This document shows positions 28,800 through 41,800 of a DNA stretch of 64,000 bases, piece after piece. Source of the stretch: Aphanomyces cochlioides (Eukaryota; Oomycota; Saprolegniomycetes; Saprolegniales; Verrucalvaceae); contig JAHQRK010000012.1 of NCBI GenBank assembly GCA_019828595.1, positions 1,240,001 to 1,304,000 on the forward strand. The letters run 5' to 3'. Each line of letters opens with the position of its first letter. Within the stretch, counting starts at the first letter, position 1. The notes beneath the pieces were generated by a model, which worked only from the letters and a program-made list of their open reading frames with translations, was not told the DNA's origin and ran no database searches. The position numbers were made by a program, and so were the translations under genes.

Positions 28800-31656
28800 A
28801 AACAGGCAAAGTCGCAGGCTGCAAAGGTCGGTGGGCTTTCGGAGGTGTCTTCACAGCAACGGAGGCGTAGTCAGCAAAGCAAACAACGACAGGAAAGGGT
28901 ATCAAAGGCAACCAGACACAAGGACTCAAATGGCGCAGAGTTCGCAGGTGGTCACGAGGAGGTTGCAACAGTAGTTTTGTATGCACACGACGGGACAACA
29001 AGGACTATGCTCTTGTTGGGTCTGTGCGGCGGATCTGTTTCCCAAGATCTAGCTCCGAGGACTCGGCTGGAACTGGTAAAGGGCGATGCTGATGTCGGGT
29101 GCTGCTTGGTTGTTCCAGTCGCAGCTACTGCTCGCTTCTTGGCTTGAATTACTTCTCACTGATAGTGCAGCTCCAGAACCCTCACATGTAAGGCATTCAC
29201 TGCAAAAAGGGAAGTGTATTAACATCGTTTTAAGCTAGCTAGGCATGAGATCCAGATCCTTTGTGGTGCAACGACCCAGAGTTTGAACTTTAGCGGACCT
29301 GGTCTGACTATGTGATTGTTGATTTGTGATCCCGTGCAAAGTGTGCTGACCAATCGCTGGCTTGGTACAACGTAAAATGCTCTGAGTCGCAAGATGACCT
29401 TTCGGCTTTGAACCACTTGGGCTGTCGACCGCTGGTGTCCTTTGCAAGCATCCATACCATTCGCCATGTCCAATCGGTCCACCATTCATGTTTGATAGGC
29501 TTAGAATAGACGGTATAAAGTGGGCCGTTGGTAGTTTGAGTACAGGGGGTGCTGACAGTGCAGAAGGGTATGCACCCCCTGCCATAACATTGTTCATGCG
29601 AAGGACTGGATTGTCACTGAGCTTCAACGCCGAGCAGACAAAGACCAACAAACTCCTTGTCGTAGTTCGTCGACAGTGCTGATGGCGACAGCAAGTATCT
29701 TTTGCCGTACGTGACAGGACGGTCGTGTCCTTACGGCAGCCAGGAGATCGAAGAGAATTGGGGGTGCAGCCCATGCAGATGTTCCAGAGAGTTCATAGAT
29801 CCTTGCAGATTGATGCAGGTTGCTCGAGCAATGGTTGCAATCGTAGAAATCCACCATGGGAGCAAACCCACCAAGTGATAAGTATCTCCACCCAAGTAGT
29901 CACAACCAACACAGGGGGTACAGACCCTTCCGCATCCTCTGTGGGCCCTGCAAATAGTTCATAAAAAGTGACATCTCAAAATATTTGCTGTTTGCGTCGC
30001 CACACATTTAAGATTGCCCCACAAAAGTGCTTTTAGAAACACTACACCTTTTTCCGACCAAAATAATCCCTTGGTCAATCAATATGACTCCTTAAACCGC
30101 ACTTATACGAGGTGGGATGATTTACACATCTTTTGGAAAATCAATATGATTACGCAGGCAATCAAAGTGAACTGGTATCACAAATTTCGTGAACAGGATT
30201 GTCAGTCTTCATAGGCAATTTGCGAAACACCAATAACCCAAGAAAAAGGTCGTCTATGAAGACTGGAAAACCATCGCAGAGAATGTCAGAATGTCCATAT
30301 CGACGGCAATACGCCTACTTCAATAGGACCTTCTCACTACGATGTGGTAATGCAAATGCTTAACACACTCTTGTTACATCCGCAATCGTCGATACACAAG
30401 AGCGATACATCAATGTATCATGCACTCTGCTGCTTAGCCAGCTCAAGTGTATCATACACGCTGTTGCTTTGACGTTTTAACTGTATCGTGCATTCTTCTG
30501 CTTAGCCAACTCAACGAAATGATTTTGTTGGAGCTCAACCTCAAAATATTTACATCAACCATATCGAGAAACTTCACGAGATTCTGTACTCAAGAGTCGA
30601 AACAATTGCTACATTTGTGATGCTTCTCTTGAACATTGTCGAGATTTGAGCTGAAAGGCCAAAATGGACAGTAAATACCAATGTCAATGTGTTAATAATA
30701 CAAGTTCTTAATCAAGAACATGATGAATGAGTAAAGCAAAATTGTGATGCACAAGCATTAAGAACAGGCGGATGTAATATTTTCTTCATGCAAATATAGC
30801 ATTAAATTCGGCCACGACAGCAACAGCAGCAATATTTCTAAATATTTGAGAAGCGTTTTAGATGCCGCTTCATAGTATAGAATGCGCCATCACCAAGAGC
30901 TCCAAGCTCTTTGTTTAATCCTCATGCTACCAGATTTATTTCTGCAAAATACAAACTCTTATGATTCTCAACGTTACCCATGTTATCCGTCGTATGCGTT
31001 TCCACGCCATCTGAAGCACCAGTCGGATTTCTCTTGAACAGAATATTTACGCCGAGAAGATCCGCGCAAGTCATGAGTACTATCGAAATATTCTATGACA
31101 AGAAGGGAGTTCATTATAGTTCAAGCTTTCTGTCGCGCTGGCTATGCGAAAACTAACATGACGTGCATAATTTAACGTTTATTTTGACCTGCAGATCAAA
31201 TTGATCCATTAGAACGTGCGTGAAGATTGTCTTGAAGAAGGTTCTGGAGCATGTTCAAAGATTGCTCGAAACTGCACTGGAAGAGAGAAAAATTGGATCA
31301 GGCATAGAGGCCTAAGAATGGAGGATTGAGTTTTATATTGACCCAGCTTATACGGATTCAAAGGAACCAACGTACTACTCGCTGTTTACCCTGGTCTCCC
31401 GGTCACAGGTGAGGCCAAAGAATGGCTAAGTGAGTTAATACCTTGTAATATCTTGTGAATACAAGACATATATTATCACCAGTAGGAATCATCCCCGACA
31501 CTAAAAATCGAATGTGGATAAGTCAGACCCAACGGAGGTCGCACTTGGTACAGAGCCTCTCTTTGCGACTTCTGGGCTATTGTCAAAAGTGGGGGCAATC
31601 ACAAAAGTTGTCCCCTCTGGAGAAATTTTCAACAGTGGGCCGTCGCCTGAATTAGT
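28800..31656. other. Gene-poor interval
   Basis: No family, RNA gene or clear exon is seen on either strand. The DNA becomes AT-rich after 30 kb. A small tandem repeat of about 66 bp occurs near 30413-30515 (both copies contain CTGCTTAGCCA). Open frames at 29.2-29.8 kb overlap on both strands and lack family features. Confidence 0.4.
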
Positions 31657-32746
31657 GTGAAAATCATGTTTGCAGTAGAATTAAATGAGCCTAATTTATG
31701 TATTCAAAGAGTTATCCAGAGAATTGTCACGGTAAGCGACGAAGATCTTATCCAAGGTGGGCCGCCACAACAAGGCCTTATTCTGTATAAAAACATGATT
31801 TTCAAGGACTGTATGTCATGGCGCAGGTTCCTGCGAGAATTTGTTCTCACGCAATGCAAACGATTCGTAGTGGACACACCATTCAGTGGTGGGAGGAGCT
31901 TGGTATTTCGCTGCTCAAGTCCCATCCCATACTTTCATTGAACTACGTGTATTGAAATCCAAGAAGGATGTCTGCGACTATTCCATCTTGAAGCATCATG
32001 GCTACACAGGTCACGTAAAGCCTATATGCCACCAGATTCGTGAAGTACAAGTAGCCCATGCAGCACACGATAGAGGAGTACACGTCACATGTGGCCTGTG
32101 TAGCACTCAATCATTCCAACGTTGCGAAGTAAATAAAAGAAGTTTCAGCTGACAGATGGCTCACGCACGGAGATATTGTGAATTTACGAAGATTTATGGC
32201 TGGAGAAAGACAAATTTTGTGGAGTCAGCTAATGATGCTGCCATTCCAACTCTATCAAAGTTTCCCCTTGTCTTTTTCTAGGACTACATGGACAAGTTGA
32301 TGAATCAAGCATTTGATTGTCAAGAACAAGGCGAAAATTGGAAAAAGACTAAATTGTAAGTCTTTACGATGAAGATGAAATCAAGGTGTAGCGAGATACA
32401 GTAGGAACACTCATAATTCACCAAAAAGGATTTGGTGTCGTTCATACGAAGCTCACGTGGTTCCCTTATTCAGCACCATATCGATTTGGAATTGAAGACG
32501 TGGTCGTGCTCGTACATGCGACAAATGGGTTTGCCTTGCCGACTTTATATTGCGGCATTGAACAAGTGGAGTACAGAAAAGTGCACACCAAAAACAAGAA
32601 AATGCAGGCTGATATCGGGGACACAGGAACATGTAACAAATTGCTCTACTACAGTACTTACTGTCCACACCAGAGACCCATTATATAATGGGAATTATCC
32701 TAGGTCAGCAGGTATTGGTGGGGAATCAATGGGAAATATCTTCTAA
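31657..32746 (+). pseudogene. Decayed MULE-like transposase remnant
   Basis: Several short plus-strand frames follow each other without a common frame. The last (from about 32432) contains WSCSYMRQMGLPCRLYIAAL, which resembles the SWIM zinc finger of MULE transposases (CxC..LPCRH) with its His lost. An upstream piece (SWRRFLREFVLTQCKRFVVD, near 31810) could be the N-terminal region. No DDE core is visible, so a large internal deletion is likely. The assignment rests on one motif. Confidence 0.3.
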
Positions 32747-33054
32747 TAGAAATAAAGGGTGCACTCGCCTTTGAACATGCATGTGTTCCGAAAAATTCCA
32801 CCCTTGGAGACTTCGTAAAGAGCCTTTTCGTCACAGATGTCCGTATATGACTGCTGGCAACGCAATGGGAATCTTTGGAAAAATTGAACATGATTACACT
32901 GCTGTACTCAATCGTTTCGTTGCGCGAGTTGTTCAATATGCGAGCGGAGGAGAAAAGAGTTCTTGGGTGGCGGGAATGATAGCAAAAAAAGGCTTTTTTC
33001 GATCGAGCGATCTACGACCGAGATAAGCAGACCAGAATTATAAACTAAACGTAC

Positions 33055-34056
33055 AGTATACAGAGAACCAGGCCTGCACGGTGGCGATTGACTGGTTTGA
33101 GCGTCCTAGGTGAAAATTTGACTACACTGTAGAAGCAAACGAGTTTCGTACTGTAGACAGAGTACCAGACCAGTATGACGATATCTAAGAGTAGAAGCAA
33201 CAGTGCTCTCGTACTGAGGTCTGGGAACGAGTCCAACATGCCGACTATTGACTACTTTGAGCGTCCTAAGTGCAAGTGAAACTAAAAGGGATGGAGTTGT
33301 CGAAACCTGGGCTGGAAGCAAGGCAGTATGGCAACGCTTGACTAGCTTAAGCGTCCTATGAGCATAATTGACTAGGAGAGATGGAGTTGTCGTACTGTCG
33401 ACGATGAACAAGGCCAAAACAATAACGATGGACTGTATCGAGCGTCCTAGGTGCTTATTAAACTAGGAGACATGGACTTGTTGTACTATCGACGGGGAAG
33501 AAGGCCAGTGCAACCTCGAATGACTACATTGAGCGTTCTAGTAGCATGTTAGTCTAGAGACGATGGAGTTGTCGTACTGTGGGCTGGGAACGAGGCCAGT
33601 GAGTCGACGATTGACTAGTCTGAGCGTCCTAGTACAAGTTAGACTAGGAGAGATGCAGGTATCGGACAGTCAACGAGGTTCTAGTCAACACGGCGACAAT
33701 TGACTGGTTTGAGCGTCCTTGGTGCGAGTTAAACTAGAAGCGCTAGAGTTGTCGTACTGAGGTCTGAACGTGCGGCAAAGATGTACTAGCTTGAGTGTCC
33801 TAGGTACAAGTTAGACTCGGAGAGACGGAGTTGTCATAAGGTGGGCTAGGAACTAGGCCAGTGCGGTGACGATGGACTAGTCTGAGCGTCTTAGTGCAAG
33901 TTAGACTTGGAGACATGGAGTTGTTGTACTATCAACGAGGAACAAGACCAGTGCATCCTAGGGCTTGTGAGACTTGAAGCAGTGAAGTTATCGTACTGAC
34001 GATAAGGAACTAGGTCAACACATTGGCGAATAACGCGTTCGAGCGTCGTTGTGCAA
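33055..34056 (+). repeat. 91-bp tandem satellite array, about 11 monomers
   Basis: The landmark GAGCGTCC or a close variant recurs at 33099, 33259, 33349, 33440, 33531, 33622, 33711, 33793, 33884 and 34041. Most spacings are 89-91 bp; two of about 160 bp contain a decayed or shortened monomer. Monomers share AACGAGGCCAGT, GACGATTGACTAGT, TTAGACTAGGAGAGATGG and AGTTGTCGTACTG. Copies differ by point changes and short indels, so the array is not freshly amplified. Minus-strand frames here are artefacts of the repeat. Confidence 0.85.
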
Positions 34057-34376
34057 AACAGTAGGGTTAACAACCTAGCGACATGCAATCAAGCTGAAAA
34101 GCATCGATTGATACCTTGAAGCTATCAACTGCCGAGTAATACAGACTTGAATTCTACAAGAAACCAAGAATCTACGGCCGCGGCAAGTACAGTGATAAGG
34201 AACCAAGCAAAGAATCAAGCCAATCCGCCGCAGCGATTGACGTTCAAGGGCTCTTGAGCTCAGCCTAGGTAACAAGGAAAGGTGGTCGATTTATGAAAAG
34301 AACTGCTGGAGTAAAGGAAAAAAAGTATATTAGTTAAATGCAGTAGTCAAGATAGGAACAATGACAAAGTCTTCCT

Positions 34377-34833
34377 CTAATCGATGTGCAGTGCTCCACG
34401 ATTGTTTCTAGGACGTCCATGTAGGTTCCCTTCCAACATGTCGTCATCGACATCTTCACGTTGCCTCGGCCGATGCGTTCTGTTGCACAATTCTTGGGGC
34501 GCCCTCCATACCAGGTGGTATCTGGCTGATTCGATAGCATACGGCAATTGAATGTACACATATGCAATTCCGCACCCATACGAGACAGCCACACTGTACA
34601 CGGCCATCTTCTTGGACAACATTCCAACCTGTCGTTGGTTGCATGTAAACTTCAAGACGTCGCAAGTTTCTGCTGATAGGATTTCTTGAACAAATTTCAG
34701 GATTGCGGCCATGTGTAAAAACCAATCTTTCGTTTTCTGGTTGAATGTGTTCCGGTGCGGGTTGTCGAACTTTCCAAGTCATCGGACGATCCGACACCAT
34801 AGCAGAGACTTGCAATAAATGTTGTGCTTGCAA
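34377..34833 (-). pseudogene. C-terminal remnant of SWIM-finger MULE-type transposase
   Basis: A minus-strand frame contains GWNVVQEDGRVQCGCLVWVR and CICVHSIAVCYR. Its C-x-C-x(8-10)-C-x-H pattern is that of a SWIM zinc finger near the end of MULE-type transposases. The basic tail typical of such proteins (RPRQRED, HGRPRNNRGALHI) continues in another frame to 34377, so at least one frameshift is present. Nothing upstream on this strand encodes a DDE core. It is a fragment, and its partner-like remnant lies on the opposite strand beyond the satellite array. Confidence 0.5.
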
Positions 34834-37800
34834 TTTTTGAAAGTGTCGCTTGAATCGACCACTAACAATCGCTTCGGTCGCCCAGGGCTTTCGAGCTCTG
34901 GACTCTTTCGCGCAGGTTCAGGGTATCACTGTGAGAAAAAGCGATAAAAATCATATCCTTGGGTCCTCTCACCGTAAAAGAAGCGAATATGTGTGATAAA
35001 GCAGCGGTTGATTACCTGGAAATCAAATTGGAATGTCTCAATAATAAAATTTAGGGGTGTAATATCAAAGCAATTTCGTATAGAAATTATCCAAAGAGCG
35101 CTGGCATTCGGACATGACACTAAAATATGACGGCTACGTAACGCACATCATGTCATCCAGCTATGGCACTGCGATCTTAAGCCGAGCTCATTAGACTGTC
35201 GTTCCCATCACTCGGTAAACAAGTAATTATTCCTTAATGAGCTGTTTTGTCGGAGGTGTGCGGATATTTTCACGTTTGAACTCGTCCATTCTCAAATTAC
35301 AGAAAAATTAATCTCACATGTGTGATAACTGATAATTCTGCAGCTGGAATACACAGACATGTTTAAATAAGTAGTTGATCTCAACCCGCCGACCTCGTCG
35401 GCAGAACCACCTCGTGGCTTGGGCCCACAATGTAAACTGACTGCATTCAAATCCCTTGAGAACCTCGCCAACGAACTTCGTTAATGTCTCTGCTCAAGTC
35501 AACCTTGTGACACCAAAGTCACTACAATGTCACTATCGATGTCACTTATTTTGGGCTCCCTCGGTGCACCCCTAACCCTGGCCTCTCTCGAGCGACCAAT
35601 CATAGCACTCACATTCGAAAGTACACAATCCACCACAACGTTAGAACTTTCTAGGAGACTCAGCCTGCTGAAAAATAGTGTCGCGCCATTCATTCGGCTC
35701 AAAGTCAACACAAACCCTACTAGCCAACCGTGCTCCGTTGAAGTTCGTTTGCTCGTCAACATCATTTTAGCGGGAAGTTCACCAAACTCTAGGATATCGC
35801 TAACTCTTGATACCATTCATTTTCGAAATCTTTTCAGCCTGGAGGCCAGCGGCAACAGCAATATATTCACCATGATCGCATTGATTTCAAGCGTAGTCAT
35901 AGAGGTGGGATTTGTCCTCTTACACCAACGGTGGAAAGGCCATGCGTTGGTGAAGATGATGGAACAAATACAACCTGCGAGACTGTCTTGAAACAAAAGC
36001 AGCCAACGTTGTGTTGACAGTTTTAATTTATCACCGAGGATCGCATGAATACAATTACGAATTTGCTATCATGCGCTCGGGGCTTTCATTCCAATGATGA
36101 GAGAAGGAGCTCAGCTCAATGCGCGATCTTTCGCTGCATTAGCTTCAACGAAACAACACAATTCAAGGATGACAAATGTCGCCAGCGCTTTCATGGAGAC
36201 TAATGCGTGATGAAGTGTTTGACACACTGGTCTGCATTGACACACAATGCAACGACGAGCTTAATGAGTGTAGAACTTGAAAATATTTCGCCAATGCAGT
36301 CAGAGACTCGTCATCTTCGCAGAATTAGTTGATTATTGTATATGTCCGACCTTGGCGTATTGAGCAAGAAAACACAAAATGTGTGGCTCAGCCTTCTTCA
36401 AAGTTGCGCCGTGCTCGACAACAAAGTCTGTGGGAAGTCAACATAAAAATGTCGTGCCCATTCTCCAAGACATTTGATGACAGTGAGCGAAGTTACGATC
36501 GGGAACTACTTCGTGACATCTCGTGATATATGAATGTCTCCACAATTTCTTATAGGGGTCGTCTTGCCACTCAATTTTGACACGCACGGATGGAGAGGCG
36601 TGAGGAGGCACCCAAGAGCACTGGATGTCGTATGTGAATGATATATCGCGGCGCCTTTCTATCCCAGCCCAAGTTCGTTTCGCTGTACAAAAAAGTCGTA
36701 ATGTTGCGTCCTTGCAACACCATAAACCGACAAGAGCGACGTCCTCCTTGTTTCAAAGCAAATCTTTCACATTCAGTAGATTCGCCAATGAAGTTTGATG
36801 AGTACCATTGAACGAGCGCGCCAGATTCCCCCTGAGATGCCCCTTTTGTAAACCTCGCCATGCACCGAGTAAAACGCAAAGCTTCCATGGAAGTGCAGTA
36901 GGAGGCTTCAAATCACGTGGGGACGGCGCATGTCTTTGGTTTGCGTTCGTCACGAGAGTCACAAATCAATTCATACATTATTTACGAGCCTGTCCTTGTT
37001 CGAAGAGTCCAACGCCGTTGAGACCATATGCCGACGACCACAGCTTCCCTCCATGATGGTCGAAGGTACACAAACGCGAGGTGTTTTATTTATCTGCCCT
37101 TGGAGCTTTGAATGCACAATCCGTCCCGACACTCTTCATGGAACTGACGTACACGCCGAGAACCCTCGCATATGTCGTTGATGTGATTGACCGGATATCT
37201 GTGAGTCCCATCCCCAATCAGTTAATTCGACAGTCCAATGCTTACGATGGACGGTGCAATGAACAATCAGAGAAGGGATACACATGTGGACGCCACACCT
37301 GTCTACAAAGCGCAAGTTCAACGACAAGATCAGATTGAATGCATAGACATCGTTCTTCCCGACAGTCTTGGCGAATAGACGGTCGCCGCGGATTAGTTTT
37401 TCTCGCTGGAATGTAAGGCATCTTAGAATCCATTTTGTCGCCCCCACGTGAAATCAGTCATGAAGTGCAAGGAATGCGATGATCGAGAAGCCTCCTGAAA
37501 GAGCCCACACGACGAAATCTTCCAAAACCGTCGTAGAATCTTCCCAACCTCTCGATTTGAGCATCCTATACAAGAAGGTCGACCGTTTCTGACGCCACCA
37601 CAATTGACAAGGCGTCGCAAATGCATCTCTGCGTCTTGGCTGTCATTTGCACCCTGGCCGTCGATCCCCATTGTTTTGCACGGAAAAATATTACAACAAA
37701 CCGTTGACAATGTGTCCAACTTTTCGAGTCCAGTGGTTTGTTTCGTGTCTGTGTCTACTTGCAACGAGAGTAGGGCTGCTATCTTCGGCCAGCAGCGCAA

Positions 37801-38309
37801 TATATCGCCGAAACTGGTCAGGGCGGCCATGTCTGAATGAATGAGTGAATTTCGATAGAATCAAATGAGAGTACACGTTGAAAAACGCAACCAGGTTGAT
37901 AAACTGAGCCGGTGGCTCCAATCTTTTCGTCATTCGACCACTTTTTCTTCTCAAATCTTCTTCGATCCGATTGCACTCTTCATGGATCTATCTCGATCAC
38001 GATATTACACGGTGCCAAGACGAGGATCAATTCCACGCACTTGAAGCCGTGGGCACGCATGCTTTTCAAAATATATGACCATCGCGACTGGGGTCTATTG
38101 TGACCATTTTTATGGATAGGCGAAAAAATCAGTTTCGGTGTCGAAAAAATGTTGCGAAGCCGCGCGGCGTCCGCACCCGACGCACGTCCAGCTCTCGACG
38201 TGGATAGACTGACAGCGTCTGGAATAACCCATTGCGACATTCCAACGTACGAGACGACGGCGTCGACCCACTCGAAAACGGGTGAGCCACCACCCACCCA
38301 CTGCGATGG
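34834..38309. other. Gene-poor interval with unassigned open frames
   Basis: No confident gene. Minus-strand frames at 37830-37423 (MAALTSFGDILRCWPKIAALL), 37447-37136 and 36888-36571 read like coding sequence in short stretches but change frame repeatedly, so a decayed minus-strand gene is possible. Frames at 35.5-36.0 kb exist on both strands and are not recognised. The rest is AT-rich. Confidence 0.3.
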
Positions 38310-38333
38310 TATCCGGATAATGTTATCCGGATA
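38310..38333 (+). promoter_or_regulatory. CCGGATAA palindrome upstream of HSF gene
   Basis: Arms TATCCGGATAA and TTATCCGGATA are exact inverted copies separated by TG. It is the longest instance of the motif in the window. It ends 93 nt before the chosen ATG (38426) and 9 nt before an earlier in-frame ATG (38342). Confidence 0.65.
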
Positions 38334-38425
38334 CCGGGCAAATGGAGAAAGGATCCAACTTGGATACTGCGATCTCGAATTCCATTCTGCAACTTGCGCC
38401 CTTCGTCCCACACGGAGTGTTCCCC

Positions 38426-38890
38426 ATGAGCGACCACGTCGACGAGCCTGAAATCGCGCCGTTCCTGCGCGTGCTGCGGACGATGCTGGACGACGAGAGC
38501 GACGAGATTCTTCGGTGGACACGAGACGGCACAGCGTTTGAAATCCTCGATATTGACGCGCTGACGATCGAGATTTTGCCCAAGTATTTTAAGCACAACA
38601 AATACCCGAGCTTTCAACGACAGCTCAACTATTTTCACTTCAAAAAATGGACCAAGTCGCGCGCCAACATTTGCACATTCTCGAACGAGTGGTTCCATCG
38701 CGACAGACCGGAATGGAGTGCGCAGATCACGCGCAAAAAGTCGTCGGCAGGCCGGAAGGAGTCGTTTGAAGAGTGGTTACCCGGCTCGTTGGATCCGCTC
38801 GAATGGACGGAAGAAGCATTGGAGGAAGGCCTTCTCGAAGAAGATTTGCAGCTCTTAGCAACTCTAGAAGAAATCAAACATGGACAGTAA
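38426..38890 (+). CDS. Short heat-shock-factor-type DNA-binding protein
   Basis: From ATG 38426 (MSDHVDEPEIAPFLRVLRTML) the protein has 154 residues; an in-frame ATG at 38342 would add 28 residues that I do not recognise. The winged-helix HSF domain fills about 10-90: FLRVLRTMLDDE, EILRWTRDGTAFEILD, then the recognition region LPKYFKHNKYPSFQRQLNYF and HFKKW. It lacks the coiled-coil trimerisation and activation regions of classical HSF1; an acidic C-terminus (EEALEEGLLEEDL) is all that follows. Small HSF-domain proteins are expanded in oomycetes. The later start is preferred because the promoter palindrome leaves only 9 nt before the earlier one. Nuclear, sequence-specific regulation is inferred. 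Confidence 0.85.
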   Translation: MSDHVDEPEIAPFLRVLRTMLDDESDEILRWTRDGTAFEILDIDALTIEILPKYFKHNKYPSFQRQLNYFHFKKWTKSRANICTFSNEWFHRDRPEWSAQITRKKSSAGRKESFEEWLPGSLDPLEWTEEALEEGLLEEDLQLLATLEEIKHGQ

Positions 38891-41800
38891 GACGTTTAAA
38901 TATTTTATGGCGTGGACACACTCTCTCCATATCGCTTGACACGACGTGCCAGGAGCGAAGATTGGGATGCACATTTCGCCAGCCTCAATACTGCAAGTCA
39001 TGTGGATCGGTCGATTGCGATCTTTTGAGCCTGTATCGCAGTCGTCAGCTCGGATCTCCACGCATGACCTCGAGAGGCAAATTCACATGAAACAGAGAAG
39101 TTGCTGATAGACTGCTGCCGTTTGTGTCTTTCCCAACAAGTCGCCTGGGCAAAGTCGACACCACCTTGCATGGTGTCCATGCTGTGCGCGTTGTATCTTG
39201 GGATCTGTATAGACGTCGCCACTCTCCAACAGAGCGTCATCTACGACTAAAATGATGCGAACTAGGTGAGAGCATTGGGCATGATCCACGGGTGACCAAT
39301 GGCGCGGCGAGTGCCAGTGAAACGGTTCTTGAAACTGCGGAGGACGAAGAAATGACAAGTTCGACCAAGAACGTCTTGGAAAGACAGATATGGAGCACCG
39401 AGACGCTTGAAGAATATCGTGGATGGTGGTCTCTCTGGTGAGAAGAGAGAGAACGAGGAAACGAAAAGGACGACTTGTTTTCTCCCGTTGAGCATGTGCT
39501 TGACGGTGGATCTCTCGCCAAGTCGATGCTGTCGTGGTTGAATCATGCGTTGATGGATACCCCAAGCGAACGGAATTCCGAGAGAGACCGCGCACGTGGA
39601 TCCAACTCTCATCTACACAATCGCGCGCGGGAAGATTGAGAAGCATTCCTATGCACAGTACATCGGTATGTCGTCTTCCCAGGGACGTGACTGTTCCGAC
39701 GTGTGTGTGCGTCGTTCCTTTTATCGTCCAACGTTGAAACTCCTGTCACGGGGGTTGAAGAAGAAGCGCGGCGGCTGTGTGTTTCGTTGAAAAGGTGGTT
39801 CGAGAGATCCAAGCCTATGAAAAAAGAACGAATCCAACGAGAGGGAGCTTGATGGAGAGAGAGAGATTTGGAGCCGCGTGGTCTTGATGCGTACAGTACG
39901 ACCAGAAGCTCCATGGAGAGAAATTGCAGTGCAAGAATCGAACCAATCCAACATGGTCGACTTGAGAAAGAGAGAACGATTCGTGTCGCAGAAAAGCGAA
40001 CTCGCTTCTGAAGGCCATCATGGAAATAGAAACCGCGGTGATATGCGCTCCAAGTGACGCTAAGAATCGAAACCATCAACCCATCAGCATTGCAATACGG
40101 TACTCCTCGTGTGTGTTCTCGACATGACATGCCACCAGGAAAGGGAGAGCGGCAAGTTTCAAGCCGATCGCCGCGGTGGATGCGAGAAGCGAGATGGCAG
40201 GTTGTACATCAAGATCCAATCCACTGTGTGAACTATCTATTAGGACCATGTGGAGCTCCATGGACTGGTACATCCACCGCAGCTACCCAGTTCTCGTGGC
40301 TCCACGTTTGGCAGAGTAGCACTTGGCATTGAACCACCAATATCCTTGGCGTGTTGCTCATCGATAGCTACGATTGCGCCAAAGGCGACGAATATTCTTT
40401 TGGCTGGCCGTCACATCATGCTAAAATTTCACATGGGACGACTACCTTTGGCTGCCGACGCATGATGTCTCGTGAAAAATTTCATCGAAGTCGGCGCTGG
40501 AGTCCAAGGAAACACTGTCTGATCGTGAGGTTTTGTCGTTCGCACTGCGCTTGTGATCTTGCGTCACTGCGGCTAGCAACCTCTGGCAAAGCATTCACAG
40601 ATATCAGCTCTACACTTGCGCATGTGCGGGCGGTTGGATTGAAGCCATTAGCTCCGTCCTCGTGGCGTCGAACCTTGCAGGCGTCGTTTCTTTATCGTTC
40701 CATAAGTTAAGCCAATTGTGTGGAATTTGTGCATTTGTTGCCGACACGAGCAATGACCTGAGCTAGTTGCATGTTGTTCGGAGGTTGCGAAGTCCTTGAC
40801 GTCGCACCAGCCTCAAAACGAACTCGCTGGGCTCAAGCATGGACATGCATCTTGGCTTCTCGATATGGGGACAATCTTGGCAGCCTGTAATTCACAGAAA
40901 GAGTTATGCAAGTCCAACCACGCCACGGAAATGCAAATTCTTGTACTCACTTCATGCTATGTCAAGCTTGTTAATTTGCTTGGAGCAATTGGACATTTGA
41001 TGAAGAGAGCTTTCTCGATCGATGGACATCGCGCTCTCCATTCCCAACAGCAACTCGTCGCTCGGATCTCGTGCTATGTAGCCAAGAGAAGGGGAATCCA
41101 AGCTCCCCTGGCACCAACTTGACCATCGATTGGCCAAGGGGGGAATGATTCGTTGTTCTCTCGGAACAAACTTGAAATCTCGACGCGACCGAGCTGCAAA
41201 GCGATGTGGAAACTCAACTTGAGGGGAATCTTTAGTGCCAACTACGCTGTGCAAGGCGCTTCATCCACGAAATCGTTGTATTCTCGGGAAAACACATTGC
41301 AGGAAGTTTGCGAATATTACAGAGCCGACGATTGCTACCATGTGCGATTTCAATCAAGACAAAGTTCAAAGAGCGATCTTTAGCTTATTGTGATACTCGT
41401 CGTAGTCTCCGTTGCCCGTCTAGAGCAATCCTCCGAACCCAAATCTCAAATCTCATGTTCGACAACATTGACGAAGGTGAAGGCTAGCATTGATTGAGTA
41501 CAAGTCGTCCATGATTTCTACCTCGTCGTATAAAACAACGATGATGGCGGTGTTCTTGGGCGAGCTCATTGGATGTCATTGTGCAACAATTTGCCCTCTT
41601 GTCACCCATCAAATCGACGTGACGAGTGAAAGTTGGTCCTCATCGCGTTACTTACCACATCGTGGCATCATCCGTCCCTGGAGACATTGATGATGGGAAG
41701 TCAACACATGGTACAAGTAAACCACACAACAGTGTGAGACACCTTGACACTTGTCTCGGCAGTGACATTGAGATATTCTTCGCGGGAGCTCCCCAAGGCA

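Noticed and set aside
28115..29001. Cys/Pro-rich minus-strand frames (CRPCRPxCTPCDT-like)
   Set aside because: They are created by the GC-rich DNA repeat in several frames at once and lack continuity.
39083..40130. Overlapping minus-strand frames of 173 and 187 codons as a gene
   Set aside because: Several frames are open at once, motifs are absent, and no set of short introns joins them convincingly.
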